In this document: positions 1-5,855 of the stretch, piece by piece
Layout of the letters: every line of letters starts with the position of its first letter
How positions within the stretch are numbered: the first letter of the stretch is position 1
Assembly: GCA_021296025.1 (NCBI GenBank)
Contig: JAGWBF010000072.1
Span: 1 to 7,851 of the forward strand
Reading direction: 5' to 3'
DNA: 7,851 bases
Source of the DNA: Dehalococcoidia bacterium
Lineage (GTDB): Bacteria > Chloroflexota > Dehalococcoidia > Lucifugimonadales > JAGWBF01
Made by a program: the position numbers and the translations under genes
The notes under the pieces: generated by a model
Told to the model about the DNA's origin: nothing
What the model saw: only the letters and a program-made list of their open reading frames with translations
Databases searched by the model: none

Positions 1-204
1 GACATCGGGAATGCGGACACAGCTATAGCGGCCAACATGAAGAAGGGCATTCTCCAACCCCACGGCTGCATCGAGGTGGAACCGACCATGGACCCCGACC
101 ATGTGGCCAACGCTGTCCTGTACATGGCCAGCCTGCCCCTGGACGCCAACGTGCAGTTCATGACAGTTATGCCCACCAAGAAGCCCTTCATAGGACGCGG
201 ATAG
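1..204 (+). CDS. Short-chain dehydrogenase/reductase (SDR), C-terminal fragment
   Basis: The window opens inside a plus-strand reading frame that gives 67 residues before TAG. Residues 1-8 (DIGNADTA) resemble the loop after the SDR active site, where a substrate loop normally follows. The last 30 or so residues, including VLYMASLPLDANVQFMT and ending PFIGRG, are the usual C-terminal end of classical NAD(P)-dependent SDRs. The Rossmann nucleotide-binding motif and the Ser-Tyr-Lys catalytic residues lie outside the window, so substrate and cofactor preference cannot be judged. The msrA frame begins about 20 bases after the stop on the same strand and no promoter is evident between them, so the two may be cotranscribed. 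Family assignment is fairly safe; the specific reaction is unknown. Confidence 0.8.
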   Translation, partial: DIGNADTAIAANMKKGILQPHGCIEVEPTMDPDHVANAVLYMASLPLDANVQFMTVMPTKKPFIGRG

Positions 205-225
205 GGGCTTTGCTAGAACATCACC

Positions 226-792
226 GTGGGGGTTAATGAAGTGAACTCGAACTTGCAGACGGCTACCCTCGCCGGAGGCTGCTTCTGGTGCGTGGAAGCG
301 GTGTTCGACATGGTTGAAGGGGTGCACAAGGTCGTTTCGGGATACACCGGAGGGCGCACTGACAATCCAAATTACCGGGAGATCTGCACGGGGAGCACCG
401 GCCACGCCGAAGCAGTACAGGTGCAATACGACCCGAAAGTGCTGTCCTATGAGACTGTCCTGGAGCTGTTCTTCGCTTACCATGACCCCACCACCCTGAA
501 CCGACAGGGTGCCGATACAGGCACCCAGTACCGCTCGGCCATCTACTTCCACGATGAGGAGCAGGAACGAATTGCCAGGGAAACGGTGCGGAGGCTGGAG
601 GATGCCAAGATCTGGCCCAGCCCCATCGTTACGGAGATAGCCCCCCTGGAGCGTTTCTACGACGCGGAGGGGTACCACCAGTCCTTCTACCGGAACAACC
701 CGGAGCAGATGTACTGCCAGTTTGTCATAGACCCCAAGGTCAAGAAACTCCGCGAGAAGCACTCCGGCCTCCTGAAGGTCGCCGATCGCTAG
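226..792 (+). CDS. msrA: Peptide-methionine (S)-S-oxide reductase MsrA
   Basis: This cytosolic repair enzyme reduces the S-epimer of methionine sulfoxide in proteins and free methionine, normally using thioredoxin. The signature GGCFWC lies at residues 17-22, with C19 the catalytic cysteine. Further family blocks follow in order: GYTGG (39-43), HAEAVQVQYDP (60-70), HDPT (86-89) and NRQGADTGTQYRS (92-104). A C-terminal cysteine sits at 164 (MYCQ). At 188 residues the length is normal for a stand-alone MsrA with no MsrB fusion. The start is uncertain. GTG at 226 gives the longest frame but has no close Shine-Dalgarno site, while GTG at 241 lies 8 bases after a GGGGG run and would place the catalytic cysteine at residue 14. 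The matching msrB lies about 6.3 kb away on the other strand. Confidence 0.95.
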   Translation: MGVNEVNSNLQTATLAGGCFWCVEAVFDMVEGVHKVVSGYTGGRTDNPNYREICTGSTGHAEAVQVQYDPKVLSYETVLELFFAYHDPTTLNRQGADTGTQYRSAIYFHDEEQERIARETVRRLEDAKIWPSPIVTEIAPLERFYDAEGYHQSFYRNNPEQMYCQFVIDPKVKKLREKHSGLLKVADR

Positions 793-816
793 CAGTCGCT
801 GCTGACCGCCGACAGC

Positions 817-846
817 TTGACAGGGCATTCGGCTAGCCCTTACCGT
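817..846 (+). promoter_or_regulatory. Sigma-70-like promoter for the VOC gene at 884
   Basis: A perfect -35 hexamer TTGACA at 817-822 is followed after 18 bases by TACCGT at 841-846, which keeps the T, A and final T of the -10 consensus. It lies in the 91-base gap between msrA and the VOC gene and would give a leader of about 30 bases containing the GGAGG site at 874-878. The -10 is weak, so the call rests mainly on the -35 and the placement. Confidence 0.4.
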
Positions 847-883
847 TGGATCAAAGGGACCATCACCTGCATGGAGGAATGAG

Positions 884-1318
884 ATGGGCAAGCTGAGGCA
901 CATAGCATTGACGACGGAAAACCCCGGAAAGGTTGCCGACTTCTACAAGGCTGTCTTCGGGATGGAGGAGCTGAAGCGAGACGCCAAGGGCCAGGTGTTC
1001 CTCAGCGACGGGGTCATCAACATGGCTATTCTGAACTTCAAGACCGACGACGATGCCGATGTTGGCGCCCACGGCCCCAACTTCAGCGGAATACACCACT
1101 TCGGCTTCTACGTGGAAGACATGGCGAGCTACGCCGAGCGGGTGGAGGAGGCCGGGGGTGAGAGGCTTACGCGCATCGCTGAGCCCGGGACCGGCGGCCT
1201 CTTCGGCCACAACACGGGCATGGGTTCGGGTCCCAACTATGCCGAGGTGAAGTTCCGAGGTCCCGACGGTGTCATAATTGACATGTCCGAGTCGGGCTGG
1301 GAGGGCATTTCTCTCTGA
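884..1318 (+). CDS. VOC superfamily (glyoxalase/dioxygenase-fold) protein
   Basis: A 144-residue protein of the vicinal oxygen chelate fold, a family of metal-dependent isomerases, lyases and extradiol-type dioxygenases. Two beta-alpha-beta-beta-beta modules are visible. The first starts at LRHIALTTENPGKVADFY with a candidate metal ligand at H6. The second starts at GIHHFGFYVEDM with H71/H72. The closing strand block, EVKFRGPDGVIIDMSESGW, carries E121 and an aspartate (D133) where many relatives have the third ligand glutamate. The ATG start is supported by GGAGG just upstream in ATGGAGGAATGAG. The length is typical of single-domain members. The substrate cannot be assigned. It ends 71 bases from the convergent LLM gene. 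It resembles the second VOC protein at 2521 only distantly, so the two do not look like a recent duplication. Confidence 0.85.
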   Translation: MGKLRHIALTTENPGKVADFYKAVFGMEELKRDAKGQVFLSDGVINMAILNFKTDDDADVGAHGPNFSGIHHFGFYVEDMASYAERVEEAGGERLTRIAEPGTGGLFGHNTGMGSGPNYAEVKFRGPDGVIIDMSESGWEGISL

Positions 1319-1332
1319 GGCCTATTGAGTGC

Positions 1333-1368
1333 ACGGGTGCGTCCCTAGTCTCCGAAAACGGCGCCCGT
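1333..1368. terminator. Possible shared hairpin between convergent genes
   Basis: ACGGGTGC (1333-1340) can pair with GCGCCCGT (1361-1368) as an 8-bp stem with one U-G wobble and a 20-base loop. It lies in the short gap between the convergent VOC and LLM genes. There is no clean U-tract on either side, only a pyrimidine-rich stretch after it on the plus strand, so function as a terminator is a guess from position. Confidence 0.25.
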
Positions 1369-1389
1369 CCACTTCACTTTCACAAGCTG

Positions 1390-2313
1390 TTAAGCAGGTA
1401 GATTGGGGACCACCTCTTCTGCCAGCCTCTGGGCCTGCTCCATCTCGTCGTAAACCACATCCAGAATGATCTCGTCCAAGCCCATGTGCACTAGGTCCGC
1501 CAGGCTCTCAGTGCATTCTCCCGGACTTCCGTAGGTCCCCGCCTCCAAGCCCAGGTCCGGGTTGCCGTACATCTTCCCGAAATAGTCTCTCAGGTGACTT
1601 CCCGCCCGGTCCTTGTCGTTGTCGACGGCCATGTACACCCGCTTGGATATCTTGAACCCGGCAGGGTCACGACCCTCGGCCTCCAGTTGCCTTTTGAGCA
1701 GCTCCAGCTCCTCGGTGAAGCGGCCTGTGGACAGGATGGACGAGCCGGTCCAGCCGTCCCCCATGCGCACAGCACGCTTGATGGCCGACGGGGAGTGGGC
1801 CCCGAACCATAAGGGCGGGTGGGGCTTCTGCAAGGGCTTGGGGGTCACCTCCATGTCGTTGAGCTGCAAGACGCGTCACTGGTAGGTCGTCCGTTCCTCG
1901 GTCCACAGCTTTTTCATGATATGCACCCCCTCCTCGAAGCGGCTGCCGGCGGTCTTGGCAGCCACGCCGAAGGCGGGGTAATAGGGCTCCTGGGTGAATC
2001 CCCCGAAGGCCAGGCCAACGATCAACCTGCCATCACTCAGATGGTCGATGCTGGAAAGACTCTTCGCCAGGATGACCGGGTTCCTCAGCACCGATATGAT
2101 GATGTTGGAGCCCAGGGTTATCTTCGAAGAGTTGGCTGCCGCGTAGGACAGCAGCACAAGCGGGTCCAGGGCCGGAGGTGTGCCCACCACCCGCTCCATA
2201 ACCCATGCGCTGTGGAAACCCTTGTCCTCGACCATGGCAAGGTAGCGTCTAAGCATACCCGCGTCAAATCGGTCGCTGGAAAACAACTGGGGAATATTGA
2301 TGCCGTACTGCAT
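1390..2313 (-). pseudogene. LLM-class (luciferase-like) flavin-dependent oxidoreductase, interrupted by an in-frame TGA
   Basis: Read on the minus strand from ATG at 2313, this frame encodes a complete luciferase-like, F420- or FMN-dependent oxidoreductase of about 307 codons. Residues 1-146 start MQYGINIPQLF and carry the TIM-barrel blocks LDPLVLLSYAA, ITLGSNII, RNPVILAKSLSSIDHLSDGRL and GLAFGG. A TGA at 1872-1874 follows TTYQ, and the same frame continues with RVLQLNDMEVTPKPLQKPHPPLWFG to a normal TAA at 1390-1392. Both halves are in the same frame, so a single base change explains the break. The family usually has a glycine at this point (tyxGrxfql), so GGA to TGA is the simplest origin. 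AGGAAGG lies 9 bases before the ATG and supports the start. Either it is a recent pseudogene, a sequencing error, or readthrough occurs. Other genes here use TGA as their stop, so a recoded genetic code is unlikely. Confidence 0.85.
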
Positions 2314-2394
2314 GCTTGCTAACCTTCCTGACGGTACTGAAGTATTCCTCGCGGGCCTTCATCACTGGGTCCCAGGTGAGGTCGCTCCGCTAGG

Positions 2395-2423
2395 ATTCTA
2401 GTTGGCTTCCCAGGTTTACTCAA
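2395..2423 (-). promoter_or_regulatory. Sigma-70-like promoter for the LLM gene
   Basis: On the minus strand TTGAGT (2423-2418) and TAGAAT (2400-2395) are separated by exactly 17 bases. These are 4/6 and 5/6 matches to the -35 and -10 consensus. The expected start of transcription is near 2388, giving a leader of about 75 bases before the ATG at 2313. It lies back to back with the plus-strand element at 2468, making a divergent control region. Confidence 0.5.
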
Positions 2424-2467
2424 GGGCTAGGGGATGGTGTCCGCGCTCCCGGAGTCCCCGCCTGCAT

Positions 2468-2477
2468 GGTAAAATGC
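2468..2477 (+). promoter_or_regulatory. Repeated -10-like element GGTAAAATGC, copy 1
   Basis: GGTAAAATGC, with TAAAAT at 2470-2475, lies about 45 bases before the start of the VOC-monooxygenase-aldolase cluster. The same ten bases recur at 7592-7601, and both copies are followed within 1-3 bases by GTAAC. TAAAAT is a good -10 hexamer, but no recognisable TTGACA-like -35 lies 16-18 bases upstream. This is either a promoter that depends on an activator or extended contacts, or an operator-like motif. Confidence 0.4.
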
Positions 2478-2520
2478 GGGTAACCCGACCGGCGAACAAA
2501 CTGGGACCAGGAGGTAGGCT

Positions 2521-2958
2521 ATGGGCAAGCTATCCATCGAGGGGATCACCCATTGGGCCATCCCCGTTAACGACATGGAAGAGTCTGTCAAGTTCTATGG
2601 CGACATCCTGGGTCTGGAAAACCGCGGCCAGCTGGGCAGGTCCAACATGACCTGTTTCGGCTTTGGCAACACCAACATCCTTCTTTGCGAGCGGAAGGTG
2701 GCCGTCGATGACATCGCCGAGAGAGATGACGGAGTCCACTACTCCTTCAACGTCAGCCCCGAAGGCCTATACGAGGCGTGCAAGCTGTTCCAACGCGAGC
2801 AGGTGCCCGTGGTGGACCTTCATTACCGGGAAGGAGGCCACTTCCCCGGACGGGAGCTCTACTTCCTGGACCCCAGTGGTAACCGCCTGGAACTGAGGGA
2901 CGTCTCGTGGGAGAAGGGCATGCCCGAACCTTCCTTCGAAGAGATCGTCCGGTCCTGA
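2521..2958 (+). CDS. VOC superfamily metalloenzyme (glyoxalase/extradiol dioxygenase fold), first gene of a catabolic cluster
   Basis: A 145-residue single-domain VOC protein. Module one begins ITHWAIPVNDMEESVKFY with H11. Module two has GVHYSFNV with H73. The final strand reads DPSGNRLELRD with E124. H11, H73 and E124 fit the two-His-one-carboxylate metal site of this superfamily, which includes glyoxalases, fosfomycin-resistance enzymes and extradiol dioxygenases. The C-terminal tail (EKGMPEPSFEEIVRS) extends past the fold. AGGAGG lies 6 bases before the ATG. Its TGA overlaps the ATG of the next gene by one base (TGATG), which usually means translational coupling and often a shared pathway. 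Next to a flavin hydroxylase-like enzyme and an aldolase, a ring-cleaving or isomerising role is plausible, but this is inference. Confidence 0.87.
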   Translation: MGKLSIEGITHWAIPVNDMEESVKFYGDILGLENRGQLGRSNMTCFGFGNTNILLCERKVAVDDIAERDDGVHYSFNVSPEGLYEACKLFQREQVPVVDLHYREGGHFPGRELYFLDPSGNRLELRDVSWEKGMPEPSFEEIVRS

Positions 2959-4130
2959 TGGCCGATGGCGCCGTGACTTCATCGCCCCTAACGGGTGATG
3001 CCTACCTGAAGCTGGCCGGGGAGATGGTTCCCCAGGTGCAGGCTGTCGCTGACGAGATCAACCGTACCCGGGAGCTCCCCGAACAGCTCGCCAACACCCT
3101 GGCCGACCAGGGGCTGTTCCGGCTGCTGGTCCCCCGCTCCCTGGGCGGGGCTGAGCTGGACTTCCTCCAGTACCTGGCCATCGTGCAGACTTTCGGGGAG
3201 GCCGACGGCAGCACCGGCTGGTGCATCAACCAGAACAACGTTTTTGCCACTCACTCAGCCATCATGCCAAAGGAGACAGCCCAGGAGATCTGGCGGGACC
3301 AGAGGGCGGTGGTTGCCAATGGACCTCCCTCGCCGGCGAAGGCTGCACCCTGCGACGGTGGCTACCTGCTCACCGGGCGATGGAACTTCAGCAGCGGGTG
3401 CCGTCATGCCCGCTGGCTGGCTTCCCTGACCCCCATCGACTACGGTGACGGCCCGCGAGAGCGTCCCGAAGACCTGCGCCTCATGGTGTTCAAGAAGGAA
3501 GAAGCCACCATGATAGATGTCTGGGATGTGAACGGGCTGCGTGGCACCGGCAGCTTCAGCTTCGAGGTGAACGGGCTGTTCGTGCCCGAGGTCCGGACCT
3601 TCAGCCCCACCGCTACGCCCTGGGACAGCGGCCCCCTGTACATCCTTCCCATCAGCCTGAAGTTCGCATCAGGTTTCGCCTGCGTAGCCCTGGGTGTGGC
3701 CAGGGCAGGACTAAATTCCGCCATCGCCCTGGCAGGGGCCAAGACCCCCAGGGGGGACCAGTCGGTGCTCAGCAAGAGTTCCGCCGTTCAGCGCCAGGTG
3801 GGCCAAGCTGAGGCCACCTGGTCTTCGGCGAGAGCCTTCTTGCTGGAGGCGGCGGGGTCGGCGTGGGACAGCGCATGCCGGGACGGCATCCTGTCTGTGG
3901 AGCAGCGCATACGACTCAGACTGGCCGCCACCAACGCCATCCGCATGTCGGCTGACGTGGTGGATATCGCCTACAACATCTGTGGCGCCGACGCCATTTT
4001 CGGCTCCAACCCCATACAACGTCGCTTCCAGGACATCCACGTGATCACCCAGCAGATACAGGGACGTATGGCCCACTACGAGACCGCCGGCCAGTTCTAC
4101 CTGGGCCTGGAACCCGAGGGCCTGTACTAG
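2958..4130 (+). CDS. Acyl-CoA-dehydrogenase-fold flavin-dependent monooxygenase (HsaA/HpaB group D-like)
   Basis: A 390-residue protein of the acyl-CoA dehydrogenase superfamily. It is closer in motifs to the two-component flavin hydroxylases (HsaA, DszC and p-hydroxyphenylacetate hydroxylase type) than to true acyl-CoA dehydrogenases. The N-terminal helical domain includes LPEQLANTLADQGLFRLLVPRSLGG (about 40-64). GEADGSTGWCINQNN (80-94) and GGYLLTGRWNFSSGCRHARW (134-153) form the flavin-contacting middle. WDVNGLRGTGSFSFEVNGLFVPE (189-211) is the beta domain. The C-terminal helical bundle ends RRFQDIHVITQQIQGRMAHYETAG (355-378). Such enzymes use reduced flavin from a separate reductase; none is in the window. 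ATG at 2958 is chosen because it overlaps the preceding stop by one base; the GTG at 2907 would run 50 bases into that gene. Substrate unknown. Confidence 0.88.
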   Translation: MADGAVTSSPLTGDAYLKLAGEMVPQVQAVADEINRTRELPEQLANTLADQGLFRLLVPRSLGGAELDFLQYLAIVQTFGEADGSTGWCINQNNVFATHSAIMPKETAQEIWRDQRAVVANGPPSPAKAAPCDGGYLLTGRWNFSSGCRHARWLASLTPIDYGDGPRERPEDLRLMVFKKEEATMIDVWDVNGLRGTGSFSFEVNGLFVPEVRTFSPTATPWDSGPLYILPISLKFASGFACVALGVARAGLNSAIALAGAKTPRGDQSVLSKSSAVQRQVGQAEATWSSARAFLLEAAGSAWDSACRDGILSVEQRIRLRLAATNAIRMSADVVDIAYNICGADAIFGSNPIQRRFQDIHVITQQIQGRMAHYETAGQFYLGLEPEGLY

Positions 4131-4169
4131 CCCATTACACAACAAACAGACGTCAACAAGGAGGGAACG

Positions 4170-4937
4170 GTGAGGCCTAACAAGATCAAAGAGATGTGGA
4201 AGCAGGGGAGACCCGTTACCGCGGGCTGGATATCGTCGGGGAGTCCGTACGTTGCCGAAGCAATGGCCAATGCCGGCTACGATGCTCTGATCATCGATAT
4301 GCAGCATGGCATGGGCGTGACCCCAGATGTGGCGATTGCATGCCTCCAGGCCATCTCTACCACTGAGACAGTACCCATGGTCCGGATGGCATGGAATGAC
4401 CCCAAGGAGATCCAGTTCGTCCTGGACGCCGGAGCATACGGCATCATCGTTCCCCTAGTGAACAATCATGAAGACGCAGTGCGGGCGGCAGGGGCTTCCA
4501 GGTATCCGCCCCTGGGGTACCGGAGCCTAGGCCCCAACCGGGCCCGATTCTACGGAGGCCCAGACTACTTGCAGCACGCCAACGACGAGATCATCGTCCT
4601 GGTAATGATCGAGACCATGGAAGCGGTAGATAACCTGGATGTGATAGCCAAGGTGCCGGGTATCGACGGGTTCTATATCGGCCCAGGAGACCTGGCTGTC
4701 TCCTTGGGTCTCACGCCGGGGCCTACCGCAGTTCAAGACCCCCGCCATGCAGGAGCATGCCAGCGAGTGCTGGATGTGGCCAAGGATACAGGGCTGGTGC
4801 CGTGCCACCACGGCTCCAACGCCGAGGAAGCGGTCAGGCTCTATGCCCAGGGGTTTATGATGTGCCAGCTTGGGAGCGACATGAACATGCTGAACGCCGC
4901 TGCCGCCGCCGCTGTTAGGACCGTATCAGCAAGCTGA
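4170..4937 (+). CDS. HpcH/HpaI family aldolase (class II, 2-oxo acid aldolase type)
   Basis: A 255-residue TIM-barrel protein related to 4-hydroxy-2-oxoheptanedioate (HpaI) and 2-dehydro-3-deoxyglucarate (GarL) aldolases. These cleave 2-oxo-4-hydroxy acids to pyruvate and an aldehyde. Visible family residues are the IDMQHG block (41-47, H46 as the likely catalytic base), R72 in MVRMAWND (substrate carboxylate), VMIET with E148, and IGPGDLAVSLG with D174. E148 and D174 are the expected divalent-metal ligands. All key positions are intact and the length is normal. The GTG start at 4170 is supported by AAGGAGG at 4158-4164, 5 bases upstream. It lies 39 bases after the monooxygenase gene on the same strand, so it probably belongs to that transcript and would perform the final carbon-carbon cleavage. 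The physiological substrate is not readable. Confidence 0.9.
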   Translation: MRPNKIKEMWKQGRPVTAGWISSGSPYVAEAMANAGYDALIIDMQHGMGVTPDVAIACLQAISTTETVPMVRMAWNDPKEIQFVLDAGAYGIIVPLVNNHEDAVRAAGASRYPPLGYRSLGPNRARFYGGPDYLQHANDEIIVLVMIETMEAVDNLDVIAKVPGIDGFYIGPGDLAVSLGLTPGPTAVQDPRHAGACQRVLDVAKDTGLVPCHHGSNAEEAVRLYAQGFMMCQLGSDMNMLNAAAAAAVRTVSAS

Positions 4938-4966
4938 CGTAGGGATTGACCCCAAGTCCAAGGATA

Positions 4967-4996
4967 TCTCCTGCAGATTCTGTGCAGCGGAGGAGA
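4967..4996. terminator. Possible hairpin between convergent operons
   Basis: CTGCA (4971-4975) and TGCAG (4983-4987) form a perfect 5-bp stem with a 7-base loop. TCTC (4967-4970) can extend it against GAGA (4993-4996) across a 5-base bulge. It lies in the 73-base gap where the aldolase and the nadX-like gene converge. No U-run follows on either strand, so it is at best a weak bidirectional terminator. Confidence 0.25.
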
Positions 4997-5010
4997 CTGC
5001 TGAGTGCCCT

Positions 5011-5844
5011 TTACGTCCCGATTTGCGGGCCGGGGGTGCAGGCTTTGCGCAGCAGCTCGATGGCCGAGAGGATAGCCAGGTAGCTGGTCTTGGGATTGTT
5101 TGGGTGGGGGCGGTTCTCGAAGCTCAGGCGCATTACTCCGAAGCTCCCCTTGGCTTCGATCTCGTGAACGTTACCCGGCGCCTTGGGGTCGGCGATCACT
5201 TTCATTTTGGTCTTGTCGGGGCCCAACCCGGCCAAGCTAAGGGTCGCGGCCACGTTGGTGTTGGCGGGGAACAGCTTGACTCCGTCGACGGCAGGGCCTT
5301 CGTAGATGACCTCGGGAGCGGTGATCTCCTTGCCTTCCCAGTCGGCGAAGCCCGGAGACCCCTTCAGTCCCTCGGGAGGCTTGGTCGTGATGATGGCCAC
5401 CTCTTCCAGGAGACCGCCTCCGGCCCGGATGGCATCTATGCCGCCGATTGCGCCCGAGGGGGCCAGGAGCTTCCTGCCCTTTGCGCCGGCTAGCTCGCTC
5501 AGACGGGCCATCAGGGCTGGGTCCAGCAGGGCACCGGTGCTCATCACCATAAGGTCTCTGCCCTTCTCCAGCACACGTTCGGCATGGGCCCTCACCGCAG
5601 CACCGGAAGCGCATTCCACGACTAAATCCAAGCCGGATACGTCGAGAAACTCATCTATATCTCCATGGAAGAGACCAGGATCGTTCAGCTCCGACGCCAA
5701 GGATGTGCCCTGACTATCCTCCACATCGAACAGGGCGACCACCCTGGCTCCGGGGACATCGCCCGAATGGATGGTCATAGCCATGTCTCTGCCTATGGCC
5801 CCACAGCCGATCAAGCCTACTCCAACCTGCGAACGCTGTACCAT
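5011..5844 (-). CDS. nadX: L-aspartate dehydrogenase-like NAD(P)-binding oxidoreductase
   Basis: A 277-residue protein that looks like the NadX family, which oxidises L-aspartate to iminoaspartate with NAD(P)+ and can feed NAD synthesis through quinolinate. The N-terminal Rossmann fold opens VGVGLIGCGAIG (7-18, GxGxxG). It is followed by the family blocks LVVECAS (74-80), MSTGAL (101-106), LLAPSGAIGGIDAI (126-139), LFPANTNVAATLSLAG (191-206), NVHEIEAKGSFG (225-236) and HPNNPKTSYLAILSA (247-261). H227 is a candidate for the catalytic histidine known from characterised members. The ATG at 5844 has AAGAGGAG 5 bases upstream. It starts 11 bases after the stop of the NHL gene, so the two are likely cotranscribed. 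No nadA or nadC is nearby, so a catabolic role or another amino or imino acid substrate is also possible. Confidence 0.82.
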   Translation of the reverse strand: MVQRSQVGVGLIGCGAIGRDMAMTIHSGDVPGARVVALFDVEDSQGTSLASELNDPGLFHGDIDEFLDVSGLDLVVECASGAAVRAHAERVLEKGRDLMVMSTGALLDPALMARLSELAGAKGRKLLAPSGAIGGIDAIRAGGGLLEEVAIITTKPPEGLKGSPGFADWEGKEITAPEVIYEGPAVDGVKLFPANTNVAATLSLAGLGPDKTKMKVIADPKAPGNVHEIEAKGSFGVMRLSFENRPHPNNPKTSYLAILSAIELLRKACTPGPQIGT

Positions 5845-5855
5845 GATGACTCCTC

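Noticed and set aside
791..803. Hairpin AGCAG-TCG-CTGCT after msrA as a terminator
   Set aside because: Only a 5-bp stem with a 3-base loop and no T-run; too weak to report.
863..1210. Minus-strand 115-codon frame opposite the first VOC gene
   Set aside because: No family similarity, while the plus strand encodes a complete VOC protein with a ribosome site.
1872..1874. TGA recoded as glycine (alternative genetic code) or selenocysteine in the LLM gene
   Set aside because: Both VOC genes, the aldolase and the IscA-like gene end at TGA, and the LLM family has no known selenocysteine here. A point mutation or base error is simpler.
1819..2322. Plus-strand 167-codon frame across the LLM gene
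   Set aside because: It is the mirror of the LLM coding sequence with no recognisable domain; the minus-strand protein blocks are unmistakable.
2907..2957. Upstream GTG start for the flavin monooxygenase
   Set aside because: It would overlap the VOC gene by 50 bases. ATG 2958 in the TGATG junction gives the expected family length.
3711..4307. Long minus-strand open frame opposite the monooxygenase and aldolase
   Set aside because: It is antisense to two convincing genes, shows no family motif, and has a composition typical of shadow frames in GC-rich DNA.
5023..5493. Plus-strand open frame opposite the nadX-like gene
   Set aside because: Antisense shadow; the minus strand encodes a full set of NadX family motifs with a good ribosome site.
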